DNA of 64,000 nt from Streptomyces cavernae. Its GTDB lineage: Bacteria; Actinomycetota; Actinomycetes; Streptomycetales; Streptomycetaceae. The first letter of the stretch is position 1. The number at the start of each line of letters is the position of its first letter. This document shows positions 16,761 through 25,341 of this stretch, piece by piece. Location: NCBI RefSeq assembly GCF_004023625.1, contig NZ_ML137708.1, forward strand, positions 95,262-159,261. Direction: 5' to 3'. The notes under the pieces were generated by a model, which saw nothing but the letters and a program-made list of their open reading frames with translations, was not told the DNA's origin and made no database searches. A program made the position numbers and the translations under genes.

Positions 16761-17318
16761 ATGGGCCACGGCGGAGACGTGATTCAGGAACTGACCACCG
16801 ACCACCGCGAGGTCGAGGAGTTCTTCGCGCAGATCGGCAAGGAGCCGCCGGGCGCGCCCGAACGCAAGCGGGTGCTCGACCAGCTGACGATCGAGCTGGT
16901 GCGTCACGCGATCGCCGAGGAGGAGTACCTCTACCCGGCGGTTCGGGAGCACGTCGAGAACGGCGACGCCATCGCGGACAAGGAGATCGATGACCACTCC
17001 CGGGTGGAGCGGCTCCTGAAGGACCTTGAGGGCATGGAGGCGAGCGACCCGGAGTTCAACCGTGCGGTGGTCGAACTGGAGACCGAGGTCAGCGAGCACG
17101 TCCGCGACGAGGAGACCTCGCTCTTCGTGCGTTTGCGGCAGTCGTGCCCGCAGAGTGCCCTGGACGAGCTGGGCGACAAGATCCGCACGGCGAAGAAGCT
17201 CGCCCCGACCCGTCCGCACCCCAGCGCCCCCGACACCCCGCCCGCCAACAAGCTCCTCGGTCCGGGCGTGGGTCTGGTCGACCGGGTCCGGGACTTCGTG
17301 ACGGGGCGGGGCAAGTAG
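16761..17318 (+). CDS. Hemerythrin HHE-domain protein
   Basis: A 185-residue protein. The first 140 residues form a four-helix HHE domain: DHREVEEFF (His ligand), ELVRHAIAEEEYLYPAV (His...Glu), DDHSRVERLL and SEHVRDEETSLF complete the di-iron ligand set. Such proteins bind O2, NO or iron and serve in stress protection. The C-terminal 45 residues are Pro/Lys-rich, ending GLVDRVRDFVTGRGK. The ATG at 16761 follows GGAAGGTGATGTGATC; it starts right before the conserved domain. Confidence 0.9.
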   Translation: MGHGGDVIQELTTDHREVEEFFAQIGKEPPGAPERKRVLDQLTIELVRHAIAEEEYLYPAVREHVENGDAIADKEIDDHSRVERLLKDLEGMEASDPEFNRAVVELETEVSEHVRDEETSLFVRLRQSCPQSALDELGDKIRTAKKLAPTRPHPSAPDTPPANKLLGPGVGLVDRVRDFVTGRGK

Positions 17319-17359
17319 CGCCCGAGGCCGGCGTGGGTACGTACGGTCCCGCACACGGA

Positions 17360-17389
17360 AGTGGGCCCACCGCGCGCGGTGGGCCCACT
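17360..17389. terminator. Strong bidirectional hairpin terminator
   Basis: AGTGGGCCCACCGCG is followed immediately by its exact reverse complement, a 15-bp perfect inverted repeat between the ends of the convergent hemerythrin and VOC genes. No U-tract on either side. Confidence 0.8.
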
Positions 17390-17413
17390 CGACTCACGAA
17401 GCACCCCAGGTGC

Positions 17414-18211
17414 TCAGTCCACTTCCGACGTCTTCGGCATCTCGCCCTTGGTCGTGGTGAGGTCGATCACCGAGAACGAGGCGCCCTGCGGATCGCTCAG
17501 TGCCGCGAAACGGCCGAAGGGAGAGTCCATCGGACCGAATCTCAGGATCGCGCCCTTTTCGGTCGCCTTGGCGACCGCCGCGTCGCAGTCCTCGACCGTG
17601 AAGTAGACGTTGACGTACGAGGGCACCTCGGGCGGGAACTCCTCCCCCATCCTCATCCGGCCGAGCACGGTCTCCTCGCCCAGGTTGTACATGTGGAAGT
17701 CCACGGCTTCGTCCTCGAGCCGCTGTACGCGGTACGGGAAGACGCTGCGGAAGAACGCGTCCGTCCGTTCGGGGTCGCGGGTGAAGACCTCGGCCCAGCA
17801 GTACGCACCGGGTACTCCCCTCGCCTCGAAACCCTCGTGAGTGCCGGCCTGCCACACGCCGAAGACCGCGCCGGACGGTTCGGCGGCCAGGGCCATGGTG
17901 CCGAACTCGCCGACCTCCATCGGCTCCATCAGCACCTCGCCGCCCGCGTCACGGATGCGGCTCACGGTCGCGGCGGTGTCCTGCGACGCGAGATACAGAC
18001 ACCAGGCGGACTGCTCTTCCTGCCCCGGCATCGGCGGTACGACGGCGGCCACCGCCTTGCCGTTGGCGTAGGCCTGTGTGTAGTTGCCGTACTCGGACTG
18101 GGCCTCCCCGAACGTCCAGCCCAGCACTTCCCCGTAGAAGTCCTTCGCGGCCTCGGCGTCGCCGAACATCGCATCGGTCCAGCACGGCGTTCCCTCAGGT
18201 TGTACGGCCAT
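17414..18211 (-). CDS. Two-domain VOC (glyoxalase/bleomycin-resistance fold) protein
   Basis: A 265-residue protein built of two glyoxalase-like halves: [26 protein letters not shown] at residues 10-35 and [21 protein letters not shown] around residue 140, each followed by strands and a GA-x-FGxW or GxFxxLxDPQG-type ending ([19 protein letters not shown]). VOC proteins bind a metal and act as lyases, isomerases, dioxygenases or drug-binding proteins; this tandem type is usually annotated only as a VOC protein. The ATG at 18211 begins the conserved part. Confidence 0.85.
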   Translation of the reverse strand: MAVQPEGTPCWTDAMFGDAEAAKDFYGEVLGWTFGEAQSEYGNYTQAYANGKAVAAVVPPMPGQEEQSAWCLYLASQDTAATVSRIRDAGGEVLMEPMEVGEFGTMALAAEPSGAVFGVWQAGTHEGFEARGVPGAYCWAEVFTRDPERTDAFFRSVFPYRVQRLEDEAVDFHMYNLGEETVLGRMRMGEEFPPEVPSYVNVYFTVEDCDAAVAKATEKGAILRFGPMDSPFGRFAALSDPQGASFSVIDLTTTKGEMPKTSEVD

Positions 18212-18363
18212 GGCTCGGCTCTCTTCCGTCGACGTCCGTTGGAGTTCGTCCCCTTTTCTCCACGCTAGCCAGCCGCACGCCGCGCCGCAGGCCAAGTCGG
18301 CGGGAGACTGGAGGCGGCGGGCAGGGCACGCACGGCGGCGGAGGGCGACGGAAGGGGCGCGGC

Positions 18364-19386
18364 ATGGCGGACCGGACGATGCGCGCGTGGGCGGTGACCG
18401 AGCCCGGCCCCGTCGAGTCGGAGCCGCTGCGCCTGGTCACGAAACCGGTCCCGGTGCCGGGCCCCGACGAACTGCTCGTCCGGGTGCGCGCCTGCGGAGT
18501 GTGCCGTACCGATCTGCATGTCGCCGAGGGGGACCTGCCGGTGCACCGGCCGTGGGTCACGCCCGGTCACGAGGTGGTCGGTGTGGTGGCCGGGGCGGGC
18601 GCGGCGGTCACCGGCTTCCAGCCCGGCGACCGGGTCGGGGTCGCCTGGCTGCGGCGCACCGACGGCACCTGCGTCCACTGCGTGCGCGGGTCGGAGAACC
18701 TGTGCCCGGCCTCCGAGTACACCGGGTGGGACGCCGACGGCGGTTACGCCGAGTACACCACCGTGCCGACCGGCTTCGCCTATCGGCTGCCTCCCGGTGT
18801 GCCCGACGTCGCGCTGGCGCCGCTGCTGTGCGCGGGCATCATCGGCTATCGCGCCCTGCTGCGGGCCGCGCTGCCGCCAGGTGGCCGGCTCGGTCTCTAC
18901 GGGTTCGGGGGCAGCGCCCATCTGTGCGCGCAGGTGGCGGTGGCGCAGGGTGCGACCGTGCACGTGATGACCCGGGATCCGGCCGCTCGCCGGCTGGCCC
19001 TCGAACTGGGTGCGGCATCGGCGGCGGGTGCGTACGACGCCGCGCCCGAACTCCTCGACAGCGCCATCCTGTTCGCCCCGGTAGGGGACCTGGTGCCGGT
19101 GGCGCTGCGGGCCCTCGACCGCGGCGGGGTGCTGGCCGTGGCGGGCATCCACCTCAGCGACATCCCGTCACTTCGCTACGAGCAGGAGCTGTTCTACGAG
19201 AAGGAGTTGCGCAGCGTCACCGCCAACACCCGTGCTGACGGGCGGGAGTTCCTGGAGCTGGTGGGCCGGCACGGCGTCCGCGCCACCACGCACTCCTATC
19301 CGCTGTCACAGGCCCCGCAGGCACTCCGGGATCTGAAGGCGGGCCGGTTCGACGGGGCGGCGGTGCTCCTGAACGACCTGTCCTGA
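18364..19386 (+). CDS. Zinc-dependent alcohol dehydrogenase (AdhA-like MDR)
   Basis: A 340-residue medium-chain dehydrogenase. Catalytic-zinc ligands appear as CGVCRTDLH and PGHEVVG; the NAD(P) loop is [11 protein letters not shown]. The structural-zinc lobe reads [16 protein letters not shown], with Asp where the first of four Cys usually sits, leaving three Cys. Typical product and substrate: alcohol to aldehyde with NAD. The ATG at 18364 is close to the conserved N-terminus. The gene stands alone, transcribed away from the VOC gene. Confidence 0.88.
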   Translation: MADRTMRAWAVTEPGPVESEPLRLVTKPVPVPGPDELLVRVRACGVCRTDLHVAEGDLPVHRPWVTPGHEVVGVVAGAGAAVTGFQPGDRVGVAWLRRTDGTCVHCVRGSENLCPASEYTGWDADGGYAEYTTVPTGFAYRLPPGVPDVALAPLLCAGIIGYRALLRAALPPGGRLGLYGFGGSAHLCAQVAVAQGATVHVMTRDPAARRLALELGAASAAGAYDAAPELLDSAILFAPVGDLVPVALRALDRGGVLAVAGIHLSDIPSLRYEQELFYEKELRSVTANTRADGREFLELVGRHGVRATTHSYPLSQAPQALRDLKAGRFDGAAVLLNDLS

Positions 19387-19435
19387 AGCGGCAGCGTCTC
19401 GGTACCCGCCTCTTCCCCAAGTGGGCGGCCCGGTT

Positions 19436-19816
19436 CTACAGCGAGACGCGAATGCCCACCGTGCCCCGTTCGCCGCGGCGCAGGCGGCTGCCGAGGAGGG
19501 TGAGCCGGCCGAAGACGCCGTACTTGCGTGCCACGAGCCCGCGGTAGCGGGCGGTGGTTTCCTGGTCGCAGATCTCGGCGGTCGCGGGGACCTGGTCGCC
19601 GGTCGGGTTGCCGCGCAGGTCGCACGGCCCCACCAGCACGTCCGCGCGGTTGCGGATCCGCTTGACCTTCCAGGAGTCGGTGGCCGTCCAGACCCCCAGC
19701 GTGTCCCCGTCGCGCACGACCCAGACCGGGGTGGCGACCGGGGTGCCGTTCTTGCGGTAGCTGGTGATCAGCAGGTATTTGCCCGCGCCGAGCCGGTCCA
19801 GCAAGCTCTCGTCCAT
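19436..19816 (-). CDS. PPOX-class F420-dependent oxidoreductase
   Basis: A 126-residue split-barrel protein. KYLLITSYRKNGTPVATPVW (strand-turn-strand at the N-terminus), SWKVKRIRNRADVLVGPCD and the C-terminal YGVFGRLTLLGSRLRRG fit the family whose members use F420 (or FMN or biliverdin), with 'PPOX class F420-dependent oxidoreductase' the usual name. Short and single-domain. It is convergent with the alcohol dehydrogenase gene. Substrate unknown. Confidence 0.85.
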   Translation of the reverse strand: MDESLLDRLGAGKYLLITSYRKNGTPVATPVWVVRDGDTLGVWTATDSWKVKRIRNRADVLVGPCDLRGNPTGDQVPATAEICDQETTARYRGLVARKYGVFGRLTLLGSRLRRGERGTVGIRVSL

Positions 19817-19972
19817 GCCCGGAGTGTAGGCGGGCGAGGATCGCCTCGGCAGGGGGCCTTCCGATTGTGAGGATCGGGATGTTCGCAGGGCCTCGCGGCC
19901 GTCGTGCGGTTAGCTTTCCCGGGTCAGTGCTGACACAAGTGTGCTCCATGTACACGAGGGGGGATCATCCGC

Positions 19973-20656
19973 ATGAGACGTCTGCGCGGCATCCTGACGC
20001 GCCTCACCGCAGTGTTACTCGCCGGGGCCGCCGTGGCCCTGGCCGGGCCGGGCACCGCCCACGCCTCCACCACCGTCGAGATCCCGGCGGCCACACCGAA
20101 CGGCATCTCGGCGACCGTCCGGTTCCACGGGGCGAAGGTTCCCCAGCCCTACAACCCCGATCCGAACGCCGCCTTCGGGGACCGCAAGTGCCAGCTCATT
20201 TACCACGACTACGAGCCGACGCCCGGCTGCGGCGGCTTCAAGCTCGACGTCGTCCTGCACAACGTGCGGAACCAGCCTGGCTACCAGGCCGGTCTGGACA
20301 GCACCTGGGCCTTCTTCCAGGCCTATGCCGACACCGAGCGAACCTTCGGCTGCCTGAGCGCCGACGGCACCTTCGACCACCGCACTGCTTTCGTGGTCCG
20401 CACCGAGCAGGCCCCGCTCTCTCACACGTACTACACGACGAGCAGCAGCTACATCCTGCAGTATCTGCGCAGCAACCCGGGCCAGGAGACCGGTCCGTAC
20501 TTCTTCGTCAATTTCCCCGCCGTGCAGGTGGATTGCCCCGCGGGCACGACCCCGACGCAGTACGGGCTCAAGGTGACCAACGTGAAGGTCACCATCGACG
20601 AGGCGAACGTCTTCGGTACGACGACCTGGAGTACGCCCGGGCCGTTCTACGCCTGA
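19973..20656 (+). CDS. Secreted hypothetical protein
   Basis: A 227-residue protein with a classical signal peptide: basic MRRLRGILTRL, hydrophobic TAVLLAGAAVALAG and an AHA-S cleavage site near residue 31. The mature part is strand-rich with four or more Cys (KCQLIYH, GCGGF, FGCLS, VDCPAG) that could form disulfides outside the cell. There is no recognised enzyme motif. It stands alone, with a hairpin terminator after it. Confidence 0.72.
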   Translation: MRRLRGILTRLTAVLLAGAAVALAGPGTAHASTTVEIPAATPNGISATVRFHGAKVPQPYNPDPNAAFGDRKCQLIYHDYEPTPGCGGFKLDVVLHNVRNQPGYQAGLDSTWAFFQAYADTERTFGCLSADGTFDHRTAFVVRTEQAPLSHTYYTTSSSYILQYLRSNPGQETGPYFFVNFPAVQVDCPAGTTPTQYGLKVTNVKVTIDEANVFGTTTWSTPGPFYA

Positions 20657-20681
20657 CCCGGAGTGCCGACCAATCGTCGGC

Positions 20682-20723
20682 CGCTGGGGGCGGGCACGGG
20701 TTCACACCTGTGCCGCCCCCAGC
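20682..20723. terminator. Hairpin terminator between convergent genes
   Basis: CGCTGGGGGCGGGCAC pairs with GTGCCGCCCCCAGC across a short loop, with one bulged G. The right arm lies inside the last codons of the ROK regulator gene. It is placed to stop transcription from the secreted-protein gene and, in the other direction, from the regulator. Confidence 0.6.
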
Positions 20724-21862
20724 ACCAGGACCTGGATCGCGAGGACGGCCGCGCCGCGGGCCCAGTCGTGGAAGTCGGAGACCTTGGTCTCCAGGTCGAC
20801 CGGGGACGCGAGGGGGTGGCGGTGGGTGCGGATGGTCTCCGTCACGGTCGTTCCGGCGACGTCGATGAGGCCGACACCCTCGCCGGCGAGCAGGATCTTC
20901 TGCGGCATGGCGAAGTTGGCGATCTGGGCCACCAGGATGCCCAGGGCGCGAGCGGCCTCGTCGATGACCCGGGAGGCCATGGGCTCCCCCGCGGCGGCGA
21001 GGGCGAGGATGTCCTCGTAGGTCAGGTCGCGACCGGTGGCGGCACGGATCTGGTAGCGGATGCTGGAGATGGTCAGCAGCGAGACGGCGCTGCCACGTTC
21101 GCCGTCGGGGGTGAGCGGGCCGTGGGGGTCGACGATCCAGTGGCGGCCGAAGCCGCGGTCCTCCTCGGCGAAGGGCACCCGCTTGCCGCCCAGGACGAGC
21201 CCGTAGCCGATGCCCGCGCCGATGGTGAGGACGACGAAACGGTCCAGGCCGCGGCCGGCGCCGAACCAGGTCTCCGCCTCGACGAGGGCGGCGACGTCGT
21301 TCTCCACGACCACCGGTAGCCCGGTGCGCTCCTCCACCAGTTCGGCGAGCGGGACGTCACGCCACTGGAGGAAGGCGGACTCGCCGACCACGGCGCGGTC
21401 CTGAACGAGGCCGCCCACACCGATGCCGATGCCGGCCAGGCGGGGGTGGGTGCGGGCCAGTTCCGCCGTCATCTCCCCCAGCACGCCGGCGACTTCATCC
21501 GGATCGTGGGTGGTGAGCGGCCGGTCGTAGCGGTGCACGATCTCACTGCGCAGGGTGGTGACGACACCGTAGACCATGTCTTCGGTGATCTTGAAGCCGA
21601 TGAAGGAGCTCGACTCGGCGACGATGTCCAGCGGCTGCGAGGGGCGCCCCTGGCGCACCTCCAGGAACGCCGCGTCCCCGGCGGTCTCGATCAGCAGACC
21701 TGACTCGATCAGGGGCTTGGTCAGCCGGGTGAGGCTGCCCGGCGAGAGGTTGAGGCGGCGCGCGAGCTCGGTGCGCGAGAGCGGGCCCTGCACCAGCACC
21801 TCGAGGGCCACCGCGCGTTCCCCGGGGCTGAGCGGCAGCCAGCTGGCCGTACGTGTGGTCAT
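20702..21862 (-). CDS. ROK family transcriptional regulator
   Basis: A 386-residue repressor-type ROK protein. The N-terminal winged helix-turn-helix is LSRTELARRLNLSPGSLTRL; the ROK sugar-kinase-like domain follows with GIGIGVGGL, VENDVAALVEAETWFGAG and LTIGAGIGYGLVLGG. The usual zinc motif (GHxxxxxxGxxCxCG) is replaced by GRHWIVDPHGPLTPDGERG, with the metal Cys missing, so zinc binding is probably lost. The ATG at 21862 is right before the wing domain. It is divergent from a sugar ABC operon, which it probably controls through the inverted repeats at 21898-21977. Confidence 0.88.
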   Translation of the reverse strand: MTTRTASWLPLSPGERAVALEVLVQGPLSRTELARRLNLSPGSLTRLTKPLIESGLLIETAGDAAFLEVRQGRPSQPLDIVAESSSFIGFKITEDMVYGVVTTLRSEIVHRYDRPLTTHDPDEVAGVLGEMTAELARTHPRLAGIGIGVGGLVQDRAVVGESAFLQWRDVPLAELVEERTGLPVVVENDVAALVEAETWFGAGRGLDRFVVLTIGAGIGYGLVLGGKRVPFAEEDRGFGRHWIVDPHGPLTPDGERGSAVSLLTISSIRYQIRAATGRDLTYEDILALAAAGEPMASRVIDEAARALGILVAQIANFAMPQKILLAGEGVGLIDVAGTTVTETIRTHRHPLASPVDLETKVSDFHDWARGAAVLAIQVLVLGAAQV

Positions 21863-21897
21863 GAGGTCAGACTCCCACAAAGATTTCTTTTTGCCAT

Positions 21898-21977
21898 GGA
21901 AGTATTGGCCACCTCCTCAGACCCTTAAACGTTCAGGGGAAAGGTCGAAGCAGACCTCTTGACGCCCCAATACTTCC
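21898..21977. promoter_or_regulatory. Inverted-repeat operator for the ROK regulator
   Basis: GGAAGTATTGG (21898-21908) and its exact reverse complement CCAATACTTCC (21967-21977) lie about 70 bp apart in the divergent promoter region between the ROK gene and the sugar ABC operon, with a related AAAGTAATTGGCC at 21983-21995. This is the arrangement expected for a dimeric or looping repressor acting on both promoters. Confidence 0.6.
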
Positions 21978-22028
21978 GTGACAAAAGTAATTGGCCTGAG
22001 GACGAGCCGCCGACGAGGGAGTCGCCCG

Positions 22029-22982
22029 ATGACCGTCGCCTCCAGCAGCCCACCATCCCGCCTTCCCCCGGGTGACACCGAACGCGTGGCACCGGTGAGG
22101 GAGGCGCGGGCCCGTGCCCACGGTGACGGAGCCCTCGCGGCCCTCTTCATCGCCCCTGCCCTGCTTGGCTTCCTGGTCTTCCTGCTGTGGCCGACGCTGC
22201 GGGGCATCTATCTGAGCTTCACCCGCTTCAACCTGCTGACCCCGGCCGAGTGGGTGGGCCTGGACAACTACGACCGGATGATCCACGACCCGATCTTCTG
22301 GGACTCGCTCGCGGTCACCGTCGAGTACGTGGTCATCAACATCGGTGTGCAGACGGTCGCGGCCCTCGCCATCGCGGTCCTGCTCCAGCGGCTGACGCAG
22401 TCGGCCCTGCTGCGGGGCATCGTGCTCACCCCGTATCTGATGTCGAACGTCGTCGCGGGCCTGGTCTGGCTGTGGATCCTCGACAACCAGCTCGGCATCG
22501 GCAACGAGATCATCAGCGGCCTCGGCTTCGACCGCATCCCGTTCCTCGCGGACGAGACCTGGGCGATCCCCACCATCGCCCTGATCAACGTCTGGCGGCA
22601 CGTCGGCTACACCGCCCTGCTGCTCTTCGCCGGTCTCCAGGCGATCCCGAACGACATGTACGAGGCGGCCCGGGTCGACGGCGCGAGCGAGTGGCGGATG
22701 TTCTGGCGGATCACCATGCCGCTGCTGCGGCCGGTCCTCGCGGTGGTGCTGATCATGACGGTGATCGGTTCGTTCCAGGTCTTCGACACGGTGGCGGTGA
22801 CCACCGCGGGCGGCCCGGCGAACGCGACCAACGTGCTCCAGTACTACATCTACGGCTCCGCCTTCGGCCGCTTCCAGTTCGGCTACGCCTCGGCGATGTC
22901 CGTCGCCCTCCTGGTGGTGCTGAGCGCGATCACCATCCTGCAGTACCGGCTCACCCGGGCCGGCCGTTCGGATCTCGGCTGA
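22029..22982 (+). CDS. Sugar ABC transporter permease (MalF type)
   Basis: A 317-residue membrane protein with six predicted spans, starting LAALFIAPALLGFLVFLLW. The EAA loop that docks the ATPase reads EAARVDGASEWRMFWRITMP near residue 225. GAGGGA nine bases before the ATG at 22029 supports this start; an upstream GTG at 21978 would add 17 residues. First gene of a permease-permease-binding protein-oxidoreductase operon. No ATPase gene is present, so a shared MsiK-type ATPase is likely, as is usual in Streptomyces. Confidence 0.88.
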   Translation: MTVASSSPPSRLPPGDTERVAPVREARARAHGDGALAALFIAPALLGFLVFLLWPTLRGIYLSFTRFNLLTPAEWVGLDNYDRMIHDPIFWDSLAVTVEYVVINIGVQTVAALAIAVLLQRLTQSALLRGIVLTPYLMSNVVAGLVWLWILDNQLGIGNEIISGLGFDRIPFLADETWAIPTIALINVWRHVGYTALLLFAGLQAIPNDMYEAARVDGASEWRMFWRITMPLLRPVLAVVLIMTVIGSFQVFDTVAVTTAGGPANATNVLQYYIYGSAFGRFQFGYASAMSVALLVVLSAITILQYRLTRAGRSDLG

Positions 22983-23000
22983 CGGAAGGGATCCCGAGAA

Positions 23001-23939
23001 ATGGCTGACATGGCCGCCGTGACCACCACCCCGACCTCGCCGCCGTCCGCACGGGACACCGGCCGCAGGTTCTCCTTCGGGCGGGCCGCCGCATGGACCG
23101 CGATGGGGCTGATCGTCCTCATCACCTTGCTGCCGTTCTACTGGATCCTGCGCACCGCGCTCTCCACCAACGCGGGCCTGAGCACCGACCCCGCCAACCC
23201 CCTGCCGGTCGACTTCACCGGCGGCGGCTTCGCCCGCGCCCTCGGTCTGCAGTCGGCCGAGGAGGCGATCGCCCAGGGCGGTTCGGGCGGCGGGCTGGAC
23301 TTCTGGCGGTACCTGCTCAACTCGGTGATCGTCTCCACCCTGATCACCGGCTGCCAGATCTTCTTCTCCGCGATGGCGGCCTACGCCTTCGCCCGGCTGC
23401 GCTGGCGCGGCCGGGACAAGGTGTTCGGCCTGTTCCTGGCCGGGATGATGGTGCCGACCATCTTCACCCTGCTGCCGAACTTCGTCCTCATCAAACAACT
23501 CCACCTGGTGGACTCACTGTTGGGCATCGCGCTGCCCACCCTCTTCATGACGCCGTTCGCGGTGTTCTTCCTCAGGCAGTTCTTCCTGAACATCCCCCGC
23601 GAGGTCGAGGAGGCGGCGCTGCTGGACGGCGCCGGGAAGATCAAGATTTTCTTCCGGGTGGTGCTGCCGATGGCGTCGACACCGATCATCACCCTGGGCG
23701 TGCTGACGTACATCACCTCCTGGAACGACTACTTCTGGCCGCTGATGGTGTCCTACAGCGACAGCTCACGCGTGCTGACCGTTGCGCTGGCGATCTTCCG
23801 GGCGCAGACCCCCCAGACCGGCACCGACTGGTCCGGGCTGATGGCGGCGACCCTCATCGCGGCGCTCCCGATGCTGGTGCTCTTCGCCTGCTTCGCCCGC
23901 CGCATCGTCAGCTCCATCGGCTTCACCGGAATCAAGTAG
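23001..23939 (+). CDS. Sugar ABC transporter permease (MalG type)
   Basis: A 312-residue inner-membrane protein, paired with the preceding permease and starting 18 nt after it. Six spans are visible (for example AAAWTAMGLIVLITLLPFYW and FGLFLAGMMVPTIFTLLPNF). The EAA loop is EEAALLDGAGKIKIFFRVVLP. The periplasmic loop after span 1 is longer than usual (a roughly 60-residue segment around NPLPVDFTGGGFARALGLQ), as in many MalG-like proteins for oligosaccharides. Confidence 0.88.
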   Translation: MADMAAVTTTPTSPPSARDTGRRFSFGRAAAWTAMGLIVLITLLPFYWILRTALSTNAGLSTDPANPLPVDFTGGGFARALGLQSAEEAIAQGGSGGGLDFWRYLLNSVIVSTLITGCQIFFSAMAAYAFARLRWRGRDKVFGLFLAGMMVPTIFTLLPNFVLIKQLHLVDSLLGIALPTLFMTPFAVFFLRQFFLNIPREVEEAALLDGAGKIKIFFRVVLPMASTPIITLGVLTYITSWNDYFWPLMVSYSDSSRVLTVALAIFRAQTPQTGTDWSGLMAATLIAALPMLVLFACFARRIVSSIGFTGIK

Positions 23940-23949
23940 GGGAACAACG

Positions 23950-25293
23950 ATGCGACTTCGTACGCTGACCGCGCTGTCCGGAGCGCTGGCGCTGTCCCTG
24001 CTCACCGGCTGCGCACAGAGCAGTGGCACCGGTTCGTCCCGGAACACCGTGACGTACTGGCTGTGGGACGCCAACCAACTGCCCGCCTACCAGGCCTGCG
24101 CCAAGGGATTCGAGCAGGAGAACCCCGGACTGCGGGTCAAGATCACCCAGTTGGGCTGGGACGACTACTGGACCAAGCTCACCGCCGGCTTCATCGCGGG
24201 CACCCAGCCGGACGTGTTCACCGACCACATCCAGAAGTTCGGCCAGTTCGCCGACCTTCAGGTGCTCGAGCCGCTGGACGACCTGGGCATCAAGGACTCC
24301 GACTACCAGCCGGGGCTCGCCGCCAGCTGGGTCGGCCAGGACGGCCACCGCTACGGCGCCCCCAAGGACTGGGACACGGTCGCCCTCTTCTACAACAAGA
24401 AAATGACCGACGAGGCCGGTCTCAACGCCGACCAGCTCAACAACCTGGCTTGGAACCCCGAGGACGGCGGCACCTTCGAGAAGGCCATCGCCCACCTCAC
24501 CGTCGACAAGAACGGCAAGCGGGGCGACGAGCCCGGCTTCGACAAGAACAACGTCAAGGTGTACGGACTCGCCACCAACGGCGGCGGCGAAGGCGTCGGC
24601 CAGACCCAGTGGAGTCCCTTCACCGGGTCCGCCGGATGGAGTTACACCGAGAAACAGCGCTGGGGCACGAAGTACCAGTACGACAGCGAGACCTTCAAGT
24701 CCGTCATCAAGTGGTACTTCGGTCTGGCGAAGAAGGGCTACCTGGCCCCGATGTCCGACTACAACATCCAGTCCAACCAGGCCAACACCCAGGTCGCCGC
24801 CGGCAAGGCCGCCACCGCCTTCGACGGAGCCTGGATGATCTCCTCGTACAAGGGTTTCAAGGGCCGGGACATGAAGACCGCGCTCACTCCCGTCGGTCCG
24901 ACGGGCAAGCGCGCCACCATGATGAACGGTCTCGCCGACTCCGTCACCAAGGGCGCCAGGAACAAGGAGGCCGCCAAGAAGTGGGTGGCGTATCTGGCCT
25001 CCGACGCGTGCCAGACCGTCGTCGGCAAGTACGGGATCGTCTTCCCCGCCACCCCGGCCGGCACCGAGGCCGCGGCAGCCGCCTACGAGAAACAGGGCAT
25101 CGACGTCACGGCCTTCACCCGGCCGGTCAACGACAAGAAGGCCTTCAGGACCTTCTCGTTCCCGATCACCGGCTACGCGGCCGACGTCTCCGCACTGATG
25201 AAGCCCCAGATGGAAGACATCTACGGGGGCGGCGCACCGATCAGCAGCCTCGACAAGACCAACGACCAGATCAACTTCATCCTCAACCAGTGA
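23950..25293 (+). CDS. Extracellular sugar-binding lipoprotein
   Basis: A 447-residue solute-binding protein. The lipobox is LLTGC at about residues 17-21, preceded by a basic start and a hydrophobic stretch, so it is lipid-anchored outside the membrane. The mature protein is rich in Trp, Tyr, Asp and Lys (TYWLWDANQLPAYQAC, WGDDYW-like WDDYWTKLTAGF, GAPKDWDTVALFYNKK), the usual make-up of family 1 carbohydrate-binding proteins. It follows the MalG-type permease by 10 nt. Ligand unknown. Confidence 0.88.
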   Translation: MRLRTLTALSGALALSLLTGCAQSSGTGSSRNTVTYWLWDANQLPAYQACAKGFEQENPGLRVKITQLGWDDYWTKLTAGFIAGTQPDVFTDHIQKFGQFADLQVLEPLDDLGIKDSDYQPGLAASWVGQDGHRYGAPKDWDTVALFYNKKMTDEAGLNADQLNNLAWNPEDGGTFEKAIAHLTVDKNGKRGDEPGFDKNNVKVYGLATNGGGEGVGQTQWSPFTGSAGWSYTEKQRWGTKYQYDSETFKSVIKWYFGLAKKGYLAPMSDYNIQSNQANTQVAAGKAATAFDGAWMISSYKGFKGRDMKTALTPVGPTGKRATMMNGLADSVTKGARNKEAAKKWVAYLASDACQTVVGKYGIVFPATPAGTEAAAAAYEKQGIDVTAFTRPVNDKKAFRTFSFPITGYAADVSALMKPQMEDIYGGGAPISSLDKTNDQINFILNQ

Positions 25294-25326
25294 TCATCGC
25301 AAACCAGTGATCATCGCAAACCAGTG
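25280..25326. repeat. 17-bp tandem repeat at the stop codon of the binding protein
   Basis: AACCAGTGATCATCGCA occurs twice and is followed by a partial third copy. The first copy contains the stop codon TGA of the binding-protein gene, so the extra copies lie in the short gap before the oxidoreductase gene. A slippage duplication; each copy keeps an identical stop. Confidence 0.8.
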
Positions 25327-25341
25327 AAGGGTATCCCCCGT

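Noticed and set aside
15513..17318. 601-residue open frame running into the hemerythrin gene
   Set aside because: Only the part from 16761 on is protein-like; the rest covers the Ppx tail in another frame and the repeat region.
21933..23504. 523-residue antisense frame over the sugar permeases
   Set aside because: Compositionally biased shadow; permease motifs are on the + strand.
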